Assembly: GCA_002396485.1 (NCBI GenBank)
Contig: DGXZ01000081.1
Location: 18,015 to 37,697 of the forward strand
From: Spartobacteria bacterium UBA5019
Lineage (GTDB): Bacteria; Verrucomicrobiota; Verrucomicrobiia; Chthoniobacterales; Terrimicrobiaceae
DNA: 19,683 bases
Direction of reading: 5' to 3'
This document shows, piece by piece, positions 15,624-19,683 of the stretch (positions within the stretch are counted from its first letter, which is position 1; each line of letters starts with the position of its first letter). The notes beneath the pieces are model-generated. The model saw only the letters and a program-made list of their open reading frames with translations. It ran no database searches and was not told where the DNA came from. A program made the translations under genes and the position numbers.

Positions 15624-15652
15624 TTGAGATTCCCCAATATACAGGGCATAAT
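15624..15652 (+). promoter_or_regulatory. Promoter of the cyclophilin gene, with overlapping inverted repeat
   Basis: TTGAGA (15624-15629), a 17-nt spacer and CATAAT (15647-15652) make a good sigma70-type promoter, 5/6 and 5/6 to consensus. The expected transcript start is only about 5 nt before the ATG at 15664, so the leader would be almost absent. An imperfect inverted repeat (ACAGGGCAT 15641-15649 against ATGCCTGT 15651-15658) covers the -10 and could be an operator or chance. Confidence 0.55.
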
Positions 15653-15663
15653 GCCTGTCTACT

Positions 15664-16239
15664 ATGAAACGATTTCTCTCATCCCTGCTTCTCGGTTTGA
15701 CAATCACCTCCCTCTCAGCGACAGACACTGCCTCCATGCAAGACATCCGCATCATCGTTAAAACTAATAAAGGCCCTATCGAGGCCACCCTTCAACCTTC
15801 GGCAGCACCCGTGACCGTGGCCAACTTCCTCAACTTGGCCAATCGCGGATACTATAACGGCATCACTTTCCACCGCGTGATTCCCCAATTCATGATTCAA
15901 GGCGGCGATCCCACCGGAACTGGCCGTGGGGGTCCGGGCTACCGTTTTGAAGACGAGTTCAAATCCGGCCTGAAGCACGACAAGCCTGGCATCTTCTCCA
16001 TGGCGAACGCGGGTCCAGGAACAAACGGCAGCCAGTTTTTCATTACCCATGTACCCACTCCGCACTTGGACGGACGCCACACGGTCTTTGGATTCACCAC
16101 GAAGGGCCAGGATGTGATCGACGCGATCCGCATGGGCGACACGATCGAGAAAATCGAAATCCTCGATCCAACAGACGCCCTCTTCGCAGCCGAGAAAAAA
16201 CGCATCGACGAGTGGAATGCGGTTCTCGACAAACAATAG
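15664..16239 (+). CDS. Cyclophilin-type peptidyl-prolyl cis-trans isomerase, probably exported
   Basis: The 191-aa protein speeds proline cis-trans isomerisation during folding. The first 20 or so residues (MKRFLSSLLLGLTITSLSAT) look like a signal peptide, placing it in the periplasm; a start at the internal Met25 would instead give a cytoplasmic form, and neither start has a Shine-Dalgarno sequence. The cyclophilin core is complete: ITFHRVIPQFMIQGGDPTGT with the catalytic Arg, FSMANAGPGTNGSQFFIT in the binding groove, and HLDGRHTVFG. The eukaryotic-type tryptophan of the cyclosporin site is replaced by the HLDGRHTVFG sequence, as in many bacterial enzymes. It is a single-gene unit with its own promoter and terminator. 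A C-terminal helix (about 170-191, AEKKRIDEWNAVLDKQ) extends the domain. Confidence 0.93.
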   Translation: MKRFLSSLLLGLTITSLSATDTASMQDIRIIVKTNKGPIEATLQPSAAPVTVANFLNLANRGYYNGITFHRVIPQFMIQGGDPTGTGRGGPGYRFEDEFKSGLKHDKPGIFSMANAGPGTNGSQFFITHVPTPHLDGRHTVFGFTTKGQDVIDAIRMGDTIEKIEILDPTDALFAAEKKRIDEWNAVLDKQ

Positions 16240-16268
16240 TTTGCCACCATTCGATTGTTTATTAAAGG

Positions 16269-16295
16269 CGGAGGTCTTCGGACCTCCGTCTTTTT
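16269..16295 (+). terminator. Rho-independent terminator with UUCG tetraloop
   Basis: CGGAGGTC (16269-16276), loop TTCG and GACCTCCG (16281-16288) form a perfect 8-bp stem with the very stable cUUCGg loop, followed by TCTTTTTC. It lies 29 nt beyond the cyclophilin stop and is a textbook intrinsic terminator. Confidence 0.92.
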
Positions 16296-16531
16296 CGTCT
16301 TCGCCTTGCTTCGAACAAAATCTCGAGCAACTTTTGTTTTTTAGATGGTCGACACTTTGAGTCCGCAGGAGCGCAGCAGCTCATGCAACACTGACGGATC
16401 AAAACAAGATGTGTGAATGTATGAGACTGACGTCTTTCCTTCTGACTACCCCCCGGCGAAGTCTGTTAGAATAGGAATTTTGGTTGAAGGTGATCCCCCC
16501 TTGGTATCGTATTTCTACGAACTTCTGACTG

Positions 16532-16743
16532 CAGTGCAAAGGCGTTGAGCAAAGCCCCAACAAGGTCGGTGGGTCTTATGTTTTTCGGGGAACAGAGTTC
16601 CCGTCCGGGCTTTGTTTGAAAACCTGGAAGACGGAGCCTCTGTGGACGAATTTTTGGAGTGGTTCCCCGGCGTTGGGCTCGGCCAAGTCGAAGCCGTCTT
16701 GGAATAAACCTCCGCAAGCCTCGAAGAACCCGTCGCTGCGTGA
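16532..16743 (+). pseudogene. DUF433 antitoxin gene, frameshifted remnant
   Basis: Two frames together rebuild a DUF433 antitoxin. The first (16532-16594) reads CKGVEQSPNKVGGSYVFRGT, the second (16594-16704) RVPVRALFENLEDGASVDEF and then LEWFPGVGLGQVEAVLE. The junction needs one extra base at about 16594 (ACA GAG should read ACA AGA GTT). A TAA at 16705 then interrupts the same frame, which continues TSASLEEPVAA to TGA at 16741-16743. These are the characteristic phrases of the family (GG..VFRGTRVPV, FLEWFPGV). The N-terminus is also lost: a TGA (16526) lies just upstream in frame and there is no start codon. DUF433 proteins are antitoxins partnered with DUF5615 PIN-like toxins; here the next gene start overlaps the final TGA. 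Confidence 0.85.
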
Positions 16744-16829
16744 AAATCCTTTTTGACCAAGGAGTCCCGGTTCCGCTACGGCGTTTTTTGAACTCGATTT
16801 TTAGGAAAAACCAAGCCCGCTTCCAGTAA
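16740..16829 (+). pseudogene. DUF5615 PIN-like toxin gene, N-terminal fragment
   Basis: GTG at 16740 overlaps the TGA of the DUF433 remnant (GTGA), the coupling usual in this module. It reads VKILFDQGVPVPLRRFLN, the N-terminal strand and helix of DUF5615 toxins with the first PIN-like Asp (KILFDQG). After about residue 18 the likeness ends abruptly: SIFRKNQARFQ runs to a stop at 16827-16829. The normal product is about 110 aa, so this is a truncated gene that cannot make an active nuclease. Confidence 0.75.
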
Positions 16830-16893
16830 CTAAAATCACGTAGCAGCCGCGCAGCGCGAAGGAGGACCACCACATCGCCTGCAGGGCAATCCT

Positions 16894-16954
16894 CTCACGG
16901 AGACACAAAGACACTGAGAAAAGTTCCCGCACGAACGCCGACGTCCTCGTCGGC
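16894..16954 (+). repeat. Dispersed repeat fragment with GCCGACG hairpin
   Basis: It begins with an ACCACAGAG-type run (ACGGAGACACAAAGACACTG), related to the copy at 14503 in the opposite orientation, and ends in a perfect hairpin (GCCGACG 16937-16943, loop TCCT, CGTCGGC 16948-16954). Hairpins of this sequence are common in short repetitive intergenic elements. It lies directly after the truncation point of the DUF5615 fragment, so it may have arrived with the event that cut the gene. Confidence 0.5.
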
Positions 16955-17066
16955 ATCAGCGCCTCATAGCAATGACCCCTCGGCAACTCCGCGAAACCCA
17001 GTGTGTCAAAATGCAGGGCAAATTCTTGCACTTGCCGAATTCAAAGGCATGCTTAATGCAATTAAA

Positions 17067-17080
17067 TATCAATAATTTAT
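17067..17080 (+). repeat. 14-bp direct repeat, left copy
   Basis: TATCAATAATTTAT, identical to 17520-17533. The bases on either side differ, so identity is exactly 14 bp. It lies 22 nt beyond the brnA stop, on the outer side of the brnA segment. Confidence 0.85.
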
Positions 17081-17102
17081 ACCTTGAACCCAGTTCCTAT
17101 GA

Positions 17103-17381
17103 CTAAGCCAGAGCACGTGGTGCCAAGCTTTTTTGAATCTGTTGCTCTTTCTGAATTCGTTCGGAGATCCAGAGTTTGACAAGCGCCTGCCGACTCACGC
17201 CGATCAATCGGGACTGCCAATCCAGCTTCTCAATCATCCACTCTGGAAAATCCACATTCACGCGACGAGGTTCCACCCCGGGGCGGTGGATCGAGGACAT
17301 ATCGATGAATGGAGTAACATCTTCGCCTTCATCAAATCGCTGTTCAAATTCTTGTGCTGTCATTGCAGATTGCTTCTTCAT
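17103..17381 (-). CDS. BrnA-family antitoxin (ribbon-helix-helix), intact but without its toxin
   Basis: The 92-aa protein matches the CopG/BrnA-type antitoxins that partner BrnT. The N-terminal acidic region MTAQEFEQRFDEGEDVTPFI (7-26) is the toxin-wrapping part seen in this family. After PGVEPRRVNVDFPEWMIEKL (34-53) comes the ribbon-helix-helix DNA-binding part, with SRLIGVSRQALVKLWISERI (57-76) as the second helix region. It should bind its own promoter and neutralise BrnT. The start at 17381 lies inside the remnant of brnT (stop 17344), an overlap of 38 nt in another frame. Because the toxin is truncated, the protein may be an orphan, perhaps a regulator or an antidote against other BrnT proteins. 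Its expression is unknown because the normal promoter upstream of brnT is gone. Confidence 0.8.
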   Translation of the reverse strand: MKKQSAMTAQEFEQRFDEGEDVTPFIDMSSIHRPGVEPRRVNVDFPEWMIEKLDWQSRLIGVSRQALVKLWISERIQKEQQIQKSLAPRALA

Positions 17382-17529
17382 TTTCTCTTGCCCTCCTTAC
17401 AGATATGATTCGTGCTCGATCCTCGCGCAATGTGTAGATGGTTGTCGATAGTTTGTCATAGAATCCTGCGATAAGGCCAAGTCTCGGTTCGTCTGAAAAT
17501 AGCGCAACAAACTTATCTCTATCAATAAT
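17344..17529 (-). pseudogene. BrnT toxin gene, truncated 5' end
   Basis: On the minus strand this frame of 61 codons reads SDEPRLGLIAGFYDKLSTTI and then YTLREDRARIISVRRA, which is the second half of BrnT (the pattern YTLRg...RIISaRrA.. is its hallmark). BrnT is normally about 90-95 aa. The N-terminal third, with the usual FEWDxxKxxxNxxKHGVSF segment, is absent from all frames upstream. The frame is closed by TAA at 17530-17532, inside the right copy of the 14-bp repeat, and has no ATG. The gene overlaps brnA by 38 nt, as intact modules of this type do. It cannot make active toxin. Confidence 0.8.
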
Positions 17530-17533
17530 TTAT
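17520..17533 (+). repeat. 14-bp direct repeat, right copy
   Basis: TATCAATAATTTAT, identical to 17067-17080. It marks exactly the point where similarity to brnT ends; its complement supplies the stop codon upstream of the surviving brnT frame. The two copies bracket 439 nt containing brnA and the brnT remnant. Confidence 0.85.
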
Positions 17534-18145
17534 GACGACACCTATCACCAAGAATCCAAATCGAGCTTGTGAGCATGATAAACGCACCGGCTGCGATTTT
17601 GACAAACAAGTCCTCGCGCGGTGATGGATTCCTCCGCTTGCCTTGAATGGAAAGAGCAGGGGGCGGGAATTTCATCGCTGAGAGGGTGGCTGATTTTTCG
17701 GCACGAAACAAAACTCCTCTTGCTTCGCTGAGTGGTTCTGGAAAAGGCGCTGCGGGCGGAGGCGGAGCAGCGTCGACTGGATGAGGTATAGAATTTTGGT
17801 GATCATTTCGCCGGGAGCCTAACAAGTCCGGTCGGACATCCGCTGGGGGAGAGAAAGTTTTTTCTGATTTTTTGATGAGAATTTATTGGCGCGTTTGCGC
17901 CTGTAGTCGTGACCTCACAAATAACGCCATCTACCAAGCCTTTTTCTACCTCTGGCACGCCGTGCGACTGCGTTAGCTTGCCGTGCAGAGGCGTTGGTTG
18001 GCCGTTCCAGTGGGTTGGTTAGCTGTGCCGAAGCATCGATCCTTTAGGCTCAGACATCCTGAGATCACCCAATAAAATGGCGGGATGAGGAAAAAGGATG
18101 AGCCCGATTGAGGCATGAATTAGTGTCATCACGGCCGCGACGGCT
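17534..18145. other. Non-coding stretch with a doubtful Pro-rich minus-strand frame
   Basis: A minus-strand frame (17397-17825, TTG start) reads a Pro-rich segment (AAPPPPAAPFPEPLSEARGV), a basic region (GKRRNPSPRED) and one hydrophobic helix (FVKIAAGAFIMLTSSIWIL) before running through the right 14-bp repeat into the brnT remnant in another frame. It might be the start of a membrane protein cut by the event that placed the brnA segment there; joined to the left repeat copy, the frame would stay open for a further 30 or so codons. No family is recognised, and a chance frame cannot be excluded. From 17826 to 18145 nothing convincing is seen apart from the inverted repeat listed separately. Confidence 0.35.
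17949..17991. repeat. Imperfect inverted repeat
   Basis: CCTCTGGCACG (17949-17959) pairs with CGTGCAGAGG (17982-17991), leaving one unpaired G and a loop of 22 nt that contains a further CGTGC sequence. There is no U-run, so it is not a typical terminator. It may be a fragment of a repetitive element. Confidence 0.35.
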
Positions 18146-18655
18146 ATGCCCCCTTCTGTTGCGGTGCAAAGCCCAACCTGCTGGGATATCCCTGCCAATC
18201 TGGGATATCCATTGTTACTTCCCCTCCAACCGCGAATCGCCCGTGGGGTGCTCAAAAAAGTCAAAGGCCCGATCCACACAAGCGAGATTGTGCTTGGCGA
18301 AGCCTGTTGGAATCTGGGAGGCAACACCAAACCCGTTCACGCCTTGCCCAGCTTGGTGGGCAACGGCTCCATCAGGCTTTAGCGCCCATGGCCAGAAAAT
18401 CCCACCCGCACACAGGAACTCATGCTCAAGTATCCCACGATAGACGTCGGCGATGCATCGATCGTTGTCCCGTCCGAACAGAATCCCAAGGCGCAAATCA
18501 TCACAACAGACTGCGCGGATTTTTCAATCTACCGCCGCTTCCGTTCCCAAAAAGTCCCCGCCACCTTCCCAAGTTTGACGAAACAGAATATCTTTTACTG
18601 TAGTGTGGCCTGGTGCAGTGCGTGTTCATTGTTCTGCCGCCCTTCTGGCTTGTAG
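18146..18655 (+). pseudogene. PIN-domain (VapC-type) toxin gene with in-frame amber stop
   Basis: One frame (ATG 18146) keeps PIN-domain likeness on both sides of a TAG at 18380-18382. Upstream it reads VLKKVKGPIHTSEIVLGEAC (from 18248) and GNGSIRL; directly after the TAG come RPWPENPTRTQELMLKYPTI and then DVGDASIVV, ITTDCADFSIYRRFRSQKVP. The acidic residues E (VLGEACW), D (GDASIVV) and D (ITTDCADF) are in the expected order for the nuclease site, and the spacing across the TAG fits the family without a gap. The N-terminal DxG strand is not recognisable, so the 5' part has decayed too. The domain ends near 18571; the frame continues to 18655 in unrelated sequence. No antitoxin gene is found just upstream. 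An intact product would be an RNA-cutting toxin of about 135-145 aa. Confidence 0.75.
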
Positions 18656-18715
18656 CCTCCGGGTCGGAGAGCAGCGTCGTTTCATAACCCTAGGTAGGGA
18701 CTGCCAGGCCCTTGG
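18623..18715. repeat. Possible fragment of a GC-rich dispersed repeat
   Basis: Short phrases such as GTTCTGCCGCCCTTCTGGCT, AACCCTAGGTAGGG and CCAGGCCCTTGGC resemble degenerate forms of short intergenic repeats that recur in Planctomycetes and Verrucomicrobia (paired CCCTGGGTA/CCAGGCC segments). Only one copy is seen in the window, so the call rests on resemblance alone. Confidence 0.3.
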
Positions 18716-18782
18716 CGTCGCAAACTTCAGTCGCGCAGCGGCGTCTCTGCAGGATACAAAAGACCAGTCTAAAAACCGCCCG

Positions 18783-19683
18783 TCACAGAGCTTGCGCCAT
18801 GATAGGCTCGGTCTGGAAAGATTTGAAGACAGGGTCGCGGATGAGATAAGCAAAAAGATCCGGTGACGCTTGGTGGCGCCCTTTTTCGAGGGCGATGGCA
18901 ACTTGTTTGTAATCTTTTTTCCGGAGCGAGATGTAGACAGAGGAAAAGATTTCGGTGATCGAGCCTTCGCTGGAGGCGGCGGGGAGTTCCTCGTCCGGCG
19001 TTTGCTGGAGTTTCATGAGCTCGATCGAAGTTTGCACGACGACATGGGTGTCGATCGGATGCAGGCGGGCATTGGCGGCGCGGAGCAACTCCAGGGCTTC
19101 GTCGTCGCGCTTCTGACCGCGCAGGAACGACGCGAGTTCAATCATGGGAAATGGGTTGGCGACATCCGCATTCACGGCTTCGCGGAGCAGGGATTCGCGC
19201 ACGATTTTTGGATCGCGCAGCGAGGATTTTCCACCCGCTCCGGTACGGGACTCGGCCATGGAAAGAACCACCAACGAATCCGAGACCTTTTGGTTTTTTG
19301 TGATCGAGAGAGCGGCTTTTTCCTGGGCCGTCTGGAAGTCTCCCGCCTGCATGGCGGAGAGGGCCGCAAGGTAATCGAGCGACGAGACATCGGGATGCTC
19401 GGCGCTGAGAGCTTGGATTTTTTGAAGAGCTTGGCTGGATTGGCCAGTCTCGATGAGAGCAAGAGCTTCGTTGAGTTCCTTGACGAGTTGCGGGCTTGGC
19501 TCGGCCAGAGCGCGCTTCTCACCTTCAATAGATGAAGCAGACGGGAGCTTGCCCAGAATCAATCCCGTGAGAAGCACGACGAAAACAGCGGCAGCGGCGA
19601 GTATACGGGAACGGGTGAAGAGAATTTTTTTAAAATTTACTGGGTTGGTCGCTCGGCGCCTTGAGGAGGAAGGATTTTCCGTG
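18783..19683 (-). CDS. Membrane-anchored TPR-like protein, 5' end outside the window
   Basis: The frame is open from the stop at 18783 to the right edge, about 299 codons. A GTG at 19577 could serve as a start, but it lies inside the hydrophobic helix (ILAAAAVFVVLLTGLILG) that is preceded by a basic stretch (SSRRRATNPVNFKKILFTRS). A start beyond the window with a cytoplasmic tail and one membrane helix is therefore more likely. The outer part has tandem helical repeats: LVKELNEALALIETGQSSQA, LDYLAALSAMQAGDFQTAQE and ELASFLRGQKRDDEALELLR, each with the small/large residue spacing of TPR motifs. TPR domains bind partner proteins; no partner is evident. It is transcribed towards the degenerate toxin region and has no clear terminator before it. 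Confidence 0.8.
   Translation of the reverse strand, partial: TENPSSSRRRATNPVNFKKILFTRSRILAAAAVFVVLLTGLILGKLPSASSIEGEKRALAEPSPQLVKELNEALALIETGQSSQALQKIQALSAEHPDVSSLDYLAALSAMQAGDFQTAQEKAALSITKNQKVSDSLVVLSMAESRTGAGGKSSLRDPKIVRESLLREAVNADVANPFPMIELASFLRGQKRDDEALELLRAANARLHPIDTHVVVQTSIELMKLQQTPDEELPAASSEGSITEIFSSVYISLRKKDYKQVAIALEKGRHQASPDLFAYLIRDPVFKSFQTEPIMAQAL

Noticed and set aside
16801..17031. Minus-strand frame of 76 codons
   Set aside because: It runs through the dispersed repeat and hairpin, has no family likeness and no ribosome-binding site.
16240..18782. CRISPR array, tRNA or intact insertion sequence in the gene-poor region
   Set aside because: No regularly spaced repeats, no cloverleaf pattern and no transposase-like frame or terminal inverted repeats were found by eye.

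Overview
The window looks like a piece of chromosome from a moderately GC-rich Gram-negative bacterium, most plausibly Verrucomicrobiota. This is inferred from secreted proteins and a lipoprotein, weak or absent Shine-Dalgarno sequences, dnaN placed away from dnaA/recF, an L-fucose isomerase with a class II aldolase, and short dispersed repeats of the ACCACAGAG type that I associate with that phylum. No rRNA, tRNA, CRISPR array or intact transposase was seen.

Left part (1-9560). The end of a SYLF-domain gene (+) faces a divergent alkaline phosphatase (-), followed by a four-helix membrane protein (+). A long, tightly packed minus-strand block then runs from 9560 down to 1990: DppB-type ABC permease, menB, menA, menC, menE, a small lipoprotein, dnaN and a ROK sugar kinase. 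Four junctions overlap (menB/menA, menA/menC and dnaN/ROK by 4 nt, menC/menE by 32 nt), so much of it is probably co-transcribed. The men genes cover o-succinylbenzoate formation (MenC), its CoA activation (MenE), ring closure (MenB) and prenylation (MenA) in the classical menaquinone pathway. MenF, MenD and MenH are not here.

Middle (9649-16295). Two overlapping plus-strand genes encode a small membrane-anchored protein and a 691-aa secreted helical protein of unknown function. A perfect 14-bp hairpin then ends the minus-strand fucI gene, which lies downstream of a class II sugar-phosphate aldolase. Together these two would cover isomerisation and retro-aldol cleavage of L-fucose, but the kinase step is missing. 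A plus-strand periplasmic cyclophilin follows, with a recognisable promoter and a UUCG-loop terminator.

Right part (16296-18782). About 2.5 kb holds almost no intact gene but keeps the remains of three different type II toxin-antitoxin modules: a frameshifted DUF433 antitoxin with the first ~19 codons of its DUF5615 PIN-like toxin; an intact BrnA antitoxin with only the C-terminal two thirds of BrnT, bracketed by a 14-bp direct repeat that coincides with the break in brnT; and a PIN (VapC-like) toxin interrupted by one in-frame amber codon. Dispersed-repeat fragments lie between them. This toxin-antitoxin graveyard is the most interesting part of the window. At the right edge a minus-strand membrane-anchored, TPR-like protein runs off the sequence.
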